DNA of 64,000 bases from Hypomesus transpacificus (GCF_021917145.1 NC_061077.1:8978083-9042082), one strand, 5' to 3'. Positions 46,838 to 61,779 are shown, numbered from the stretch's first letter. Notes: generated by a model not told the origin, from the letters alone. Numbers and translations: made by a program.

Positions 46838-49800
46838 GGTACATTGGTGTAATAATTTAATGTGATTTAAAAGTATTCATGATTTATTGTGTGTGTGTGT
46901 GTGTATGCTAGTGTCCGTGTGTATAAATGCACTTATTAGCACACACCTCATGTTCAGACAGTCTGGATAGATCTTAGCCTCCTGTAACCCGCCCTCGCTC
47001 TCTGTCCTACAAATGTCTCCTCGTCATCATCTCCCCTCCCTCCTTGTTTATTCCTCTTCTCTTTTTCATCATCCTTTCTTTCCTTTTGATCTGTGTGGGT
47101 TGGACCTTCTGCAGTTCCTACAGTATCTCATGCTGTACATTCATTGTCCTCCTCACAGCCAAGGCAAATGTGTTTCTGATTAAATATGATATGATTTTAT
47201 TTTGACCTTTCAGTAATTTGGATGCAATGATCAAAGTTTTTGACGTTACATAAATGGCATTTCCATGGCCATTGTCTTCCTACACCCACTGGGGTAACTC
47301 TCAGGCTAGTGATCTTTAATTCAAGGACACCTTGAAAGTTGCAATTGCCATATCACAAAGAAAGGATGTGTGCTTGTGTGTGTGTGCCTTTCATCACATT
47401 TAGTCTCCTTGTTAAAAGAACATACCTCCATGGAGGACAATCATGGAGGTATGGAGTGCTGAATTCACACTGACTTCTTTAACCACAAAATATTTGACGT
47501 TATGAAGGAAACACACACTGAGCAGTGTATTACATCGACTCCCGCCCATGGAAATCAATATTTATCTTAGCCTTGGAGCGAAGTCCAACATAACAGGTAG
47601 CTTTTCATGGAGAACCAGCTTGAGGTCCCTCCTGTTTTCTATAGCTTTTCTTTTCTCGTTACTGTTTAAGAGGATCAAAGTCTGTAAATAGTGTTGACAT
47701 GAATGTAGGAAGAATTTGAACATGGAAAGAATCCTTGCATGTTTGTTCATCTTCACTTTCCTCTGTAATTACCTCTTCAATCACCTCTACTTTTATCACT
47801 TACACGTCTTATTTGGATGAACTGGGGGTGCGAGGCAGTGACATATTTAGTACAGAATTCAACTATGGCAGCAATTGCTAAATATCATTGATGAGGTGTA
47901 ATGTGGGGTGTGTATTCTAGGACGCCTAAATTCAGAAGTAATTAAAATGAAGAAGATCAAGATTATCAGGATGTCTTTTTAGCATAAATAAGACATTTAA
48001 TGTATTCACATCAAATGCCAGCTTGTGAATGGCTGTGGATTAGAGGAATTGGTAAGAAGATATCTTCCAAGCGTGCATTAGGAGACAAAAACAATGCTGT
48101 TCTTAGTTAGCTTTGACTGTCCATTATAATGGATCTTTTCAATTCCGAAACATTATTTTTCTCACACTGTACCAAGTACAGTAACAATGTCAGCATGGAA
48201 GCAAGAGTGGAGAGGAATTGATTAGTGTCGATAGATACATATGTCACCTTGTTTCGATTCTTCCCACAGTTGCACTTTTCTGCTTTGTTATTGACAAATC
48301 TATCATTCTTTTTTAACACCGTAAAGATTTTGTCTCCTCTTATTTAGATGGTAAAGTCATTGGCCAAATGCACTATACAAGTCCTCAAAGGATGGTAGTA
48401 TTGACTTGTTTTGACAGAGCTGTCTTAGTTACATGATGGAGCAATCAATCAATGACTCCAGAAGTCCAAATGCAATTACTTTGTTAATTGTTACAGGTTG
48501 ATTGTCTCTTTAAATCTCAAAGTTTTGCAACTTGTCCATAAAACAATGTTGGAGCTTAGGTAACTACGGAATCTGCATTTTTTATACTATGTTATACTGC
48601 TGACGCTTCCTATCTCATATCCTCCCAATGGCAAATTCAACTGGGTATAGTTAGCCTTCAGCTGTTATGTTGTGTTGGGCTTTATTCCAGGATAAGTCAT
48701 CAAAAGGAGATCCAGTAAAGCAGCTGCCACAGAGCCACTTCATTATTGATGCAGAGTTCCAAACAACAGTTGGCGTTGAATCTGAGAAGCATCAAACCTC
48801 TGACATCTGTGTTATACGCTTGATCCCTCAACAGAATTGAATGTAACCCATTCATACCACAGGTCTTACCCTTCCTTTGTTGTACCACAGCAGTGAACAC
48901 TGTCTCGTCGCTTCACTCAGGAGCAGGACCTGTCTGCAGGATGCTACATGATTTCGACAATTTCATAGGTTAAGCTTAATGATTCCTGATTTATGATTGC
49001 CAGTATACTAAAACAGATCATATATTTGTTATTTTTTTCTGATGGTGTTTTATGAGTCTTGCACCATTCAAATTCAAGCATTGAAGCATCTAAAATAGAA
49101 AATGTGTGGATTCATGTAGATACTGTATTAGTGGTTATCGTTTGACATGCACATGTGTGTACATGTCAAATCTGTGTGTTCCCCTCACAGGTTTTTCATC
49201 TCTATGTTACACTTTTATTTTTACAGTTTTTGTTAAAAAAGGTTTCAGAACGTTTTTTGAAGGCTGTGCTTTGATACCATGTTGCGTCCTGGGACACAGA
49301 GTGGGTGCCACTGTGGATACAAGGAGTGGTCTTGATTTTTACTGAGTTGAACATGACTAGTCCTCAAAGAGGATGACTTGTGGTGTAGCAGGATCCCTTA
49401 GACCCACAATAGGATGCACGTCCCCAAAAGACTTCACATTACTGTGTTTAAATTCAACTGCAAACTCATTTAAAGTTGAACCGGACACACATACTCACAG
49501 TGAGAACATCAGCAGACCATCAGAAGAAGATAAACTGAGCCATAAACTGAGAGATACAACAACAGCTGTGGTCAGACTAAACACACTTGAACTCATGTTG
49601 AACTTCTTTGTCCATCGTACAACTGAACTGAAGTTGCCTTTGAATTTATTCAATGTCGCTTCTCATGTGTCCTTTGACCAGGACTTTTGTGAATAATGCA
49701 AAAGGAGTATCTTATCAGCAACTCAAGTCTCTCCCAGTTTCTCATAGTTAGGTTGGAGAGTAACTTAAAGGAAGGGATCCTGAAACTGATTGGATAAGGG

Positions 49801-52800
49801 AGCTCCAATCCACAGACCTCATTGGCAGTGTCACAACTGGAGTTCTTAAATAAAGTCAAACACTTGAGGGAATCGTATCCACGGCTTCCACTCTGATTGT
49901 TCTGTTCCTGTCGTCTCCAGCTCTATGGCTCCATGTGGTTGATTCTCATTTGCACTTCCGTTCCCGTCAGTCCTCTCCTTTTTTCGATGAGTAATACCAA
50001 GCTCGTTATCGGCCCTGTTGGCCAGGCGTAGTCAGCTGTTTAGTTAATTGAACAGAGCGGACCGTGCGGAGGTAATTGAAATCCCAGCGTAGTTTCTGTG
50101 ACAGGGCTATTTGAAGGAGGGACATGGAGAAAAAGAACTGCTTTGAACTGCTCCACAAATAACTTTCATACAATCTCCATTGAGTCAAATTCTAATAGAT
50201 TTTTTACTGCACACATCCTGCCAGTCACTTTGCTGCTACACATGCAAATCAGTTATCTGCTTATCCTGTGATAAACAAGAACATTTAGTTTACTGGCAGA
50301 CATTGTGCCACAGGAAATAACATAACAGCAGGAGACAGCAATCCATCAAGTACAACATCTCACTTTCACTCTCTCTTCTTAATGTGTGATTCTGACAGGG
50401 AAGCTTGCACTCGCTCTTTTGGTTTGGATGTCCATTATTCATTCAGAACTGTTGCCATCAGAAGAAGGCAGCTTGTTTGTGTCCTCCTGTAGTCTCTTGG
50501 ATCTGTAATGGTGGAAAGTCTTAGGTTCAACCATTTCCATTGCTGCATTGACAGCCAAGTGTCAGTACAGAGGTAATGATACAACAAACAGTACACACAC
50601 ATACAGAAAGAGAGAGAGAGACACACACACACAAACCATACATACACACATACATACATACACACGCACACCGATTTTCACCAATTTTCACCAATTCTAT
50701 GCAACCCAGTGCTGTTTCCTAGTGAACGTATTGTCGCACATGTTCAGTCCATATCCTCCAGGAGTAGCTGGAAAACATGAACTCTCGTGATTCATTGAGA
50801 GGTTTAAAGATCTCCAATAGTCTTTAATTGCACACATTAACCCAGCCAGTTACTTGGGTATTGGGTATCGGGGATCAAGCATGCTTTGATAACCCTTCTA
50901 ATGGGGTCATGGGCCATAGTGGTATATGATGCTCCAAACAATAATGATGGGAGTTTCATTATTTTGGCCACCACACGAATCGCCATATATTGACTTGTAT
51001 TCTCTGTGAATGAACACTGTCATTATATTGCCCTTTTGTGTTTAAGGACAAGTGTGTTAAAGCTTAAGTTTCAAAGACTGGAGGTTTTCTGTTGAAATGA
51101 TGGAACTTCAATTGGCCCTTTGGCCTGTACTAAAGTTGTATTTCCAGTTCCGTGTACTATCAGAGAACAGTCATGGCTGTACAGAGAGGATGGTTTTTCC
51201 TCCAACTGCGGCAGCTGGGTTACAGAAGCCTGGAAAAAAAGGAAGATATTTCAGTTGCTGAGAAGCAGTGATTTTTCTTTTTACTTTTCTAGTATAATAC
51301 TGGCTTATCAAGGGTGGGAGGTCAACATTCTTTATTAACTTTGTGTTCTCTGTGTGTCTGATGGGCCTTCAAAGTGCCCAACTTGTGATGTCTCCTTTTA
51401 TTTAAGGAATTGTGTGTGTGGGCATGTCTATGTGTGTGTTTGTGTGCATTGTGTGTGCATTGTGTGTCAGTGCCACTGGAATGTTCTTTGATCTGCCTGA
51501 CTAAAACCACACGTGTGAATATATTGCTCAAAAAGACAGATGCTCTTCAGTCTACTCTAGTCAGTCGGAAGGCATAATTCACACACTAATCTCTGGTGAA
51601 GAAAACCTATTGCAAATAGGTTGAATTTCTATTCAAATAACAAAGAATGTGGTCAGTTAAATACTTCTACAAGGGGAAATTGACTCAAGCAATCATAGCA
51701 AAGTAACTCAAAGATGTTCTGCAAAATTGACATATATTATGGATTACTTTTTGGTACACAATTCTGATGTGGCTGTGTAATTATGTAATATTTTTGTGAT
51801 TTTTGTTGGTTTAGGGATCAAAGGAATTGGTTTGTGGATAGATGAGTAATAGAGTCTCAAAAAACTAAATAATTAAATCAGATAATTAAGCAGTTTTTAG
51901 AAAACCAGAAGGTGAATAATGTGAATCATTCTGTCCACTTTATTCATGTTTAATCAGGGAAATGATTGTATGAAATAGTTTTGATAAGAAAATACAACCT
52001 TTTTCCTTTTAAAAAGAGTTTGAGTGCGCACTCACTCTTAAAACGTTGATGTCGACACATCTTTTCTGTTTGTGAGTTTCTCATGGTTTCTCTGCTTTGC
52101 ATGCACACGCACCCTAATGATGAATTAGTCAGAGCCTTTTGGAACCTATCGTGAAATCTGTTCACTGACAGTAGCCAAAAGACAGCATATGAAGTACCTA
52201 TTGAGCAGCATGATATCAATCAAACCATGATCCATCTTATCCATCTGGGGAGGGGACCCGATCAGCTGTTCCCCTCCCCACCCTTCCACCAATGCTGGCA
52301 CACACACTGTGCAATACCTGCACACGCAGACAGATAACCCCTCCATCCATCAAGCATACAATAATGACCAACACACTTCCAACCTAGAGATAGAACAGGC
52401 TTATTGGACTAAATGGGCATTGGCTAGCATTCCAGGCAAGCTCAGATTGACTTGAGCAGGACAGAGTGCTGACAGGCTGGATACTAACAGGTTTCACACT
52501 GTACACCCAGTATTGTTCATTCCCCTGCTTTAGCACGACTGAGCAATTACTCTTGAAGTGGTCCTGTATGTGAGGCAGCTCCAGCCAGTGGATGCCAACA
52601 AGCCATTATCTTAGTGTGATGACTACACTGAATCTGAATCTCTACTGTACTGCACTAGGGAACTTGGATGAGGATGGAATCAATTTAATTACCCTTAATG
52701 AGCATTTAAACCCTGCTATCCTCACTCAGTGTATCACTGTAGGTCGTATTTCAACATTCCATCAACAGTTAAGTCACTGGTCAGAGTGGGGCATGGACAT

Positions 52801-55800
52801 CACAGCACAGCACAGAGTATGTATAAGGTAGTCATACATTTTCATTTTCCATGGGAAGCATATCATAAATATGGGACTGATCTAATAGATTAAATTAAAC
52901 AATTTATAAGTGAACAACGCAGGTCATTCAAGTGTATACCATGGAAGTGTATGTGTATGCTTGTGGTTGTTTGTGCACTCATAGGTGACTTTTAAATGCA
53001 ATCGTATCCATTCTGCTTGAGGCTGCACACCATTGGGCTATTATTAGCTCTGTGTGCTACAGTGTGCACCTCATTCATTAACTCTGTCTTAACACATACA
53101 TGTTTCTCTGTCAGTGCTATAGTCTTGCACTCTTGTCTTCCTGTGTTAGAACACAATGGTGTGTGATATTAGCACAGATTGGTTTCTTGACCAACCTTGG
53201 GAATTATTAGACCTTAGTGACAACCAATTTCAGAGTCTGCAAAAGTATGTCCATTCCCTGCTCTGCTGCAGCCAAGGACATAGCACGGTTTCCACCTGAG
53301 GGATTTCTAGTTGTAGTCCCTGCCTCTGCGTCCGGGGGTAACAAGATGAGGATCCATGTCCGTGACTCCTCAGCGATGCAGGGCTGATAGGGCGGAGGAG
53401 CTCCATGAAGACCTGGAAGCTACAGCCAGGGACTACATCTCTAAAGAATGTATTTCCCTAGGGGCCGCTTGGTCACTTGAGAAACCTTGTGAGCCACCAA
53501 AAAGCACTGTCAGTCTCACCTCACATGCAAGTGTGTGCCCCCGGAAACACAGTAGCACACACACACACACACAAACAAACACATGAATATCTAGACCTAT
53601 GCGCACACACTCTCACACAAAAACACATGCAGACATGGGGTGGAATGCATTCCTAAAGCCATTTTCAGTACGCACACTATCCTTGACAGAACTGGGGTGG
53701 AATCCATGGTGCTAGGCAACAGAACCTGCAACCCCCCCCTCCACAGCCTCCTTTGTTTAGCAGGAAGAATGGACTGATGGGTAAGTGCAGATGTGCATCT
53801 GTCCCTCCCCTGGGTCCCAATTAGACCGCATCTCCTTAGCAGGACCAACACTGACTGAGCAGAGGGAGGGGGCTGTTAGAACTTACACTCACACACACAC
53901 ACACAGTCCAGTGTATGTCCCCTTCATCCCACACAATTGCAGTCCTTACACAGTATGATGTGTACGCACAAAATCTTTCTCTTACTGAATTTCTCTTACA
54001 TACACAACCAACACATACCCCCACACACACCAACATCCACACACACCAACACAAACACACACATAATGAATAACTATTACCATCAGAGAAAATCAGACGT
54101 TCCAGGCTAATTTCTGGGTCACTTGGAATACCCACTGTTGTGGCTAATGTCGTAATTATGCACTGCACAGCGAGGAGGTTGAAACCTGGGTTTGGCCCCC
54201 CCTCATGCAAGGTTGTTGCGTCTCCAAACTCTCATGTTTCCAGAGGATGGAACATTTGCTGTGTTGTTTACAAATGCACAACCAAGTGGACATTCAGAGA
54301 GGGGACAACAATTTGTGTCAATGTATTTACTTTATTGGCATAATTGTTAGAACCCTTCGAACTAATGGATTGCCGTTAAACTTACAGGTCACTCTGACCC
54401 TAAGACTAACCTCTATAGGACAATTCAATACCCCAACTCTTCATTGTGTAAAATATCTTGTGACAGTCCCTGATCTGACCTGAATACTACCCCACCAGTC
54501 CCTGCATCCCCTCTGGTCCCTCTGGTCCACCAGTCTCATTGCACCACCTCAAACGACCAGCCCAAATCAAAGACAGAAACACAATTAACTCACCAGGACT
54601 TCTCTACAGTGACTTGTGACCCCCCATCTTGATATCAGTGAACACATGCATTCTGACACACACAAACACACACATACACACACATGGACACACACACCTA
54701 AGCTTTTTGTCGGGCCTTGGGAAGCTTTCCCTGCCATTCCCTGTCGGATTCTTTGTTCGGATGAGCTTTCTCTAAGGATCGAGGATGACCTCTCCTCCTC
54801 TCCTTTACTTCAGGGAGATGAAGAAGAAGCTCATGTCTTCATTCATCAGTGTCTAAGGATGGAGGGTGGCCTCCTCAAGCAAATCTGTCATCAAGAAACT
54901 TGAAAGTATGTAAGTGGTTTTCTGTGCCGTAAAGAAGGTCATATTCAGTTACAAGAAGTGAACAATAAAAAGAAACATACATTTTACTTTCGGCTAAATG
55001 TGCTGGATCGAGATGTACAAAGTGCAAGATTTTAATACCTCACGTAAGTTTTTTTTTTTTCTTTTTTACTCTGCAGAAATGTACAAACGTGAGGTATTTA
55101 CTAGAGTGACATGAAAGAATGACCTGGTAAATGAAGACACTACATGAACACTATAGACAGTTACAGATTCTGTTTTCATTTCCGTTTGAAGCCAAAGGGA
55201 AGATGATACATTAGCCCCTGGCTGCTGGGTTGTGACAGATATTATCTAATCTCATTTATCAATCTGTGGAATATCCACAGTTTTAGACTGTGGAAACGTG
55301 CACAGTTCGAGGTGTCCACAATTCATGTTTGGTCAGTTTAGTGTTAGTTGGATGCTCACACACTCAAACGCACATACACGTGCTCACACACACTTACGTA
55401 CAGTATGAGCTACTCCATGCCAATGACTGAGGGAAGGGAACCTCATTGGTGGAGGATTACATAAACGTTTCCCTAAAGAGAATAGATTCATTACTTCCCC
55501 AAGAATTACGTTTGGATTACATCACACGGTTGGATGGAGTCGTGCGTTGTGCACCGACAGTCGGTTGTGCGATATCCATCCCCCAACCCCTTTACACAAG
55601 GTCTGTGTCACACACGCGTGTGCCTCAGAGGGAGAGAACACCTCTGTTTTGGTTCCCCTGTGGTGATGTTTGGTCACGGGTTTCCTCCCACATGGTGGAT
55701 CTGATTTCTTCATAGGTGCTTGCTGTAGCATCATATCTCCGGAGGAATGGCTTAGTTAGGAACACGTTACTAAGCAATCCAAGGTTACTGGAGCTTAAAC

Positions 55801-56306
55801 CTAATTGAGCCACAGATCCGCCCTGGTCCACACATGGGAGAAATGATAAAAAGAGAGTGGGACATGGTAGGTGAAGAGAGAGATAAAGATAGAGAAAGAG
55901 GGAAGGGGACAAAAAAGGGGATAGAGAAAGAGAGAGGGGCCAGAGAAAGAAACAGAAAAGGATCAAGCAGATTCCAGCAGGGCTAAAGAGACTGCGAGAC
56001 AGAGAGGTGGAGACGAAATAAATGGCCTCACCAAGAAGACACTCTGCGTCTGTAAAAACCCATATCTTTGTGCCTGTGTGTGTGTGTGTCTGGTATCATC
56101 CTCTAAAATCCTTCTTCCTGGCTTCTGCTACAGCTCTTCTCCAGAGTGGACCATACATGACACATACTTCAATCCTCACAGAGGCTTTTTGCAGAGATTT
56201 ATGGATGTGTACCCACTCACTGTTTATGTGTGTGTTTGTGTCAGGGATATCACATAAGCCCCTTTCCATCAATAAACATGGTCAGAGACTTATTTTATCA
56301 AGCGTC
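46838..56306. other. Gene-free interval 4 (intergenic or plch2 intron)
   Basis: No supported exons. Contents are unique AT-rich DNA, short (CA)/(GT) tracts (about 46890, 50620, 53558, 53888 and 54660), a 12-bp inverted repeat at 47421-47453 and inverted repeats at 55034-55098 and 55264-55294. Confidence 0.6.
47421..47453. repeat. Perfect 12-bp inverted repeat (hairpin)
   Basis: CATACCTCCATG and its exact reverse complement are separated by a 9-base loop. It is too short to be a typical microRNA precursor and is not followed by a T-run. Confidence 0.7.
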
Positions 56307-56680
56307 ATGCACACACACAAACACAGGCACACACACAAACACAGGCACACACACAAACACAGGCACACACACACAAACACAGGCACACACACAAACACAG
56401 GCACACACACAAACACAGGCACACACACAAACACAGGCACACACACACAAACACAGGCACACACACAAACACAGGCACACACACACAAACACAGGCACAC
56501 ACACAAACACAGGCACACACACAAACACAGGCACACACACAAACACAGGCACACACACAAACACAGGCACACACACAAACACAGGCACACACACAAACAC
56601 AGGCACACACACAAACACAGGCACACACACAAGCACACACACACAAGCACACACACACAGCACACACACAAGCACAACTG
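56307..56680. repeat. 18-bp minisatellite (ACACACACAAACACAGGC), about 19 copies
   Basis: The unit length is a multiple of 3, and a few 20-bp variants carry an extra AC. Long open frames on both strands (THTNTG repeats, or Cys/Val-rich on the minus strand) are repeat artefacts. Confidence 0.95.
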
Positions 56681-59600
56681 GAGAGATCCACAGCACAGTC
56701 TCAAAATCTTGCGCATTGTACAAAACCAGAATTCCCATTATCTCCGAGGTTGGAACATGTTACAATGAATGCACCTCGAAAATTTTTGACCGATGATTTG
56801 TTAGGGGTTACATACACTAGAGGGCACTGCATATTGAGACAGCTTTTTATGGGAATATTTGGTATTCTGACGACAGATCATCTTAGACTATGCTAATAAG
56901 GCCAGTGGAGCAGTTAGCTCAGAGTATCTCTCTCTGGAGATAGGATTCCCTTCATATGTGGATGGGAGCATAAATTGCATTCCAAGGCCATGTCGCCATG
57001 TCAGGTTGAAATGATTGGGATGCCCAATGGGTCGTCATGTATTTTTTGTAGGTTTTTTGCAGGAATACAAATGTGCATTTAGTATGCGTTTGTTGTTGCA
57101 TAGAGGTTTAAAGTCGTGAAATAAATACAGGGAATATAGTGTGCTCATTACTTTATCATGGTCTGTTGGGGGGTTTCTTCCAGTCTGTGTTGTGAGGCTC
57201 AAAGTCAGATTGTTTGATGTAGTCGCCCATTCTGTCGAGGATGCTTTAGATAATGGCCTTGGTGAATGGCTTGGATGAATGTTTGTGATAATATCCGTAC
57301 AGTATATCACACAGTTCTTCACCACACTGAGCTGTCCACAGATGTGCTTAAGTTGCTCTCTTACAGTGATAGAGACTACATTATGAGGAGAATAAACTGC
57401 ACATATGTGTAGACCAGATGGCAAAATGTCTCCTTGTCTATCAAAACATATTAGCTGTGGAAAGGGACTGTCAAATAGTAGTTACCTCATTCATAACGTG
57501 TTTTTGACAGCTTTATCCTCATTCAGTTTCTTGTTGAAGCGTACGATACTGAGTCCTATTCTATTAAGAGAAAGTTTCTTCAGTAATTTGTCAGAAATAT
57601 TATCCCTGAAAAACAACCAGTAAACATGTAAGAGTAAGAACCTGATATAGAGGATATAGATAAGAATGTTGTGTAACTAGCTTGTGGAAAGCAGCCTTGT
57701 TCGAGCCATTTCTTATACAGCTTTTTGTTCAACAAATCAATAAGGGTTTATGGTTTTAAAATGAGAATGTTATCGATCTCAGAAGGATGTCAGAAATTAC
57801 TGTACAGGTGTGTGTGTGTGTGTGTCTGTGTGTACACGTGTCAGCAAGCAAATTCACTCGCCAGTCTGTAGAAGTGAGGTTCATGATCTGTTCAGATGAC
57901 CCTGCCTCCCGTGAATCCAGCCCTGACCAGCCCTGGCGTGGACGGACTAAGGACGGGGATCAAGGACAAAGCAAATGGCCTTTTCCTTTTTCCATCTGAC
58001 CTTGGACCAAACAGCTCCTTTAGTTCCCCAGATCGGATCAGAAGACACAGTGGCCACGGCTGGACCTTCTACTCCCCAGTGCTGGCTCATTATCTCTCCT
58101 TCCAGAGAGCAGCCCTGCTTCACACCATAGCTAATAAAGGAACATACGTGACCACAGCCAATTCTAAAGGCCTTTATCATAAAAAGAATTAAGGGACATG
58201 TGTTCACTTTGGTTTCGGGAGAGTGTTTTCTCCCCACACAAAAGCCTGACCTCCCTTCCTCCTTTCGGTCATTGTGATGCTTCGACACAGCGGAAACTGG
58301 AGCTTTCAGAGCCATCCACAGTGTGTTTATCGATTCAAACACACTCATTGTGAACTTAAAATATTATCAGAGCTGTGTTAGCCGGGCTGCAGCTTCTTAT
58401 CAGACGAAGGCAGCCTCTGTGGGTTTAGCTTCTATCCCTGGGTCTGGGAGAAGTATCGACCATTCTTGTTCCAATCAGATTACACGAAAGCACGACAGTG
58501 TAATGATTCTGGAGATAACCTGTCAAGTCTCTTTCTAAGCAGACCCTGGGGACCTGGGAGTTGAATATGAAGAAGTCACAGGGATATTCTTCTGGCTATC
58601 TTGTTCGAACAAAATATTTCATGTCTTCTTCATAACTGTACAGGTCACCAGGACTCCAAACCCCTTGAATGATTCATCGCAAACAGGAGTTCAAAGGATG
58701 TGATATGAATCTCCCCTGATCTGGAATGGAACTGGGAATTTGTGCTGTGGGCTGCTGTGGTTTGACTGAGATCCGGCATTAGTCAGCTGGCAGCTAGCTG
58801 TGTTCCTGTGTGCGTGCTGTGTTGTGTGGTCACTCGTCAGATATGCAATGCACCCCATGATAACGTGCTCACTTGACTGATGGCGTTTCAGAGTTTGACA
58901 TTTACACCTCAAGGAGTTGTGTACGGACGTAAATCATTCCGCATTACGCTCCAAAATAAGACCACCGTGCCTGCCTGGGAGTTTTTCAGTGCTTATACAT
59001 GCAGAATTCCAGAGCATGAATTATTTCATCCGAATCAGAATTTCAAATGGATCTTCCCAGAGGAAACAGAGCACACATTGAGGTGAAGGTCTCCAACAGC
59101 CACACAATCACTCCGGCCTGTCGTAGGTGATGAGGCGCATCGGTGCCCCTGGAGTCACCTCACAGGTCGCTGACCCGTCAGTTGTACACAGTTACCTCTG
59201 ACGCCACACGCAAGTGTTGAAGCATGTCCACTCATTAGGGCTTCAGAGGAAAAAACACCTCCACAGCACCACTGACCCAGCTCTGAACCCAGCTGGTACT
59301 GCACAACTGTCCCCTGTCAAATATAGACCTATCTGTCTGCATCACAAGCTATGCTGACTTGGTTGTAGCTTTATACAATCCTTCATAGAGTACTCCCTAC
59401 TACCCCTTTAAATGATTTTGTACTACTGTATATAGTTTTCTATATTGAAAGGAACCACTTTCCATCTACCCCAGCCTCATGAGCCATACTAGTGGTCTCT
59501 GAGTCCCCATGTTAAGAAGCCATTAGACCATCCCTCATGGACCGTTCCAGTGGTCTCTACTCACTCAGCCTTTGGCTGCCTGCTGTCTGTCCCCGTAGAA

Positions 59601-61299
59601 TCCCCCCCCCCCCCTCACCACCACCACCACCCCCCAACACACACACATATACACACACACACAGCCCACCCTCACAGACACACACACTGAACGGCTGATT
59701 GGACAGTTTCTATACTATGTTACTGTTCACTCGAGCAGTAAGAGTTGTAGCACGACAACCTATACAGGACCTCTGGCTGGAGAAGAATGTATGCTGGCCT
59801 TTACTGGATCACACGTTTTGATACAATGGTGAGTTAAATGTGTTAAAAAGCCATCTGTAAAATGTGACATTCTAAAAATGGCGGCTGAAAACACCCGCCT
59901 TTGTAGAAACAAGTAAATTGAGGAAATGTGCATCTGCACTAAACACAAACATTTTATGTGTAAAGTTATAGTTTATGAAAAGAAGATTATTACTATTAAT
60001 ATGTAATAAATGATTATTCATTGTGAAAGGGCTTTGTGATCGGTTGTCATCAAGTGGACATTTATGTCTGGTCTGTAGGGGTTTTAGAAGGAAGTGTTTA
60101 CCAAACTACATGCTACCTGGAATCCATTACTGTTGAACTAAAGATGAAACATGTTCGAATGTGTTGTCATTTCACAGTAGAATCTGTACAGACTGACTCC
60201 ACTCAAAACATCTGTGGTTTGTTCCGGTTGTGTAGCAGCACTCTAAGACAAATCAAATCAATTATGACAGATGACAGTCATATTTGTAATGGCACAGAGC
60301 CTTTTACAGAGCTCAAGTTAAATATCTCTCTGTCATTTGGTCACCAGAAACAAGCTGGAAGTCTTTCAGGATCATTATTGTTTCTGACAGCCACGTACAG
60401 TTATCTTGGACAGGAACAATAATCTTCCATCCTTTGTAACGACCACAGTTAAGATGGTCAGACCTAATAGACTGTAAGCGGTAGAAGAGGAAATACATTT
60501 TATAGACGGAATCACTCGACATCCTGGGTTTAAATACTTGAATACTGCCTCGTTAGGCATCTAATGTGCTGTGTGTATGTCACTAAGCGTTAACATGTCA
60601 TTCTACATGACCGATTTTGTTTTCATACGAGTGATTCCTGTCACAAATGTTGTCATGTCAAATCTGGATCATACCTTCTCAACGCCCCCCCCCCTCCTCA
60701 TCCTCCTCCTCCCTGTACCGGCCAACCAGAGGTGAGCAGGTACAGTGTAGCCCTGCCCTTCCACTGCACTCAGATCAAAGCTCAGGAGCGTGGCCTATCC
60801 CTTCCTCCTCTTTTGCTCTATCTATTCCCAACCTCCCTCTCTCCCACTCCAACTCCACACTGCTGCTGGGATGCACCCATCCACACTGGGCTTGTCCTCT
60901 CAGCAGCTCTGTGCTGAATAATACATGTGTGCCAGAACTCGCTCGGCAAATCACAGCCACCTTGCGCTTCCCTTTCTTTGTCTCTTCCACTCCCCCCCTC
61001 AGTGTCTTCATCTCGCTCTTTCTTCATCTTGTCTCTCTTCATCCCCTTTCCACGTGTGTCCCGACCCAATCTTTCTTCCCCTTTTGTCTATTTCACTCTG
61101 TTTCCCCCTCCCCCTCTCTGTTTCTCCCTGCCTCTCTCCCTCCCTCCCTCTTTCTCGCTCTAATAGCTCATCCTCTCCCAGGTGATCTCTGCCGAGCGAG
61201 TGCTCTCTGGCACAAGAGGGCTGTGAGTGGCTGAATGCACTGAGCACGCTCCCTAGGCTCTCCAGGCGCTCCTCGCTCCCCCTGGCCAGCGCGGTATAG
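56681..61299. other. Gene-free interval 5, upstream flank of the plch2 first exon
   Basis: Unique DNA with no supported exon. A CTCF-like motif lies at 56814-56828. Short poly-C and CA tracts lie at 59600-59690, and a pyrimidine-rich region spans 60680-61165 ahead of the presumed promoter. Confidence 0.55.
56814..56828 (+). promoter_or_regulatory. Candidate CTCF site
   Basis: ACACTAGAGGGCACT matches the CTCF core apart from the first base. Same orientation as the motifs at 28679 and 33922. Confidence 0.4.
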
Positions 61300-61736
<437 letters not shown>

Positions 61737-61779
61737 ATGGAAGATTCCGCCAATATCCGAAGTCTCAGCCCGGAAAAAG
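61737..61779 (+). CDS. plch2: Phospholipase C eta-2, probable first coding exon (partial)
   Basis: PLC-eta enzymes hydrolyse PIP2 to IP3 and DAG at the plasma membrane. This short exon encodes MEDSANIRSLSPEK plus one base, then a good donor (AAAAAG/GTAAGG). The ATG has a strong Kozak context (A at -3, G at +4). The LSPEK end matches the start of vertebrate PLC-eta proteins just before the conserved VERCM segment of the PH domain, which would lie in the next exon beyond the window. The plus strand, head-to-head with pex10, matches the human PEX10-PLCH2 order. No PH, EF-hand or catalytic sequence is visible, so the call depends on a short motif and synteny. Another paralogue is possible. Confidence 0.6.

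Noticed and set aside
56307..56680. CRISPR array
   Set aside because: The regular repeats are a pure tandem minisatellite without unique spacers, in a vertebrate genome.
56022..56796. Long open frames (up to 248 codons) through the 18-bp minisatellite
   Set aside because: They are products of a CA-rich repeat with unit length divisible by three.
57896..58192. 98-codon open frame
   Set aside because: Overlapping frames on both strands, no family likeness and no splice context.
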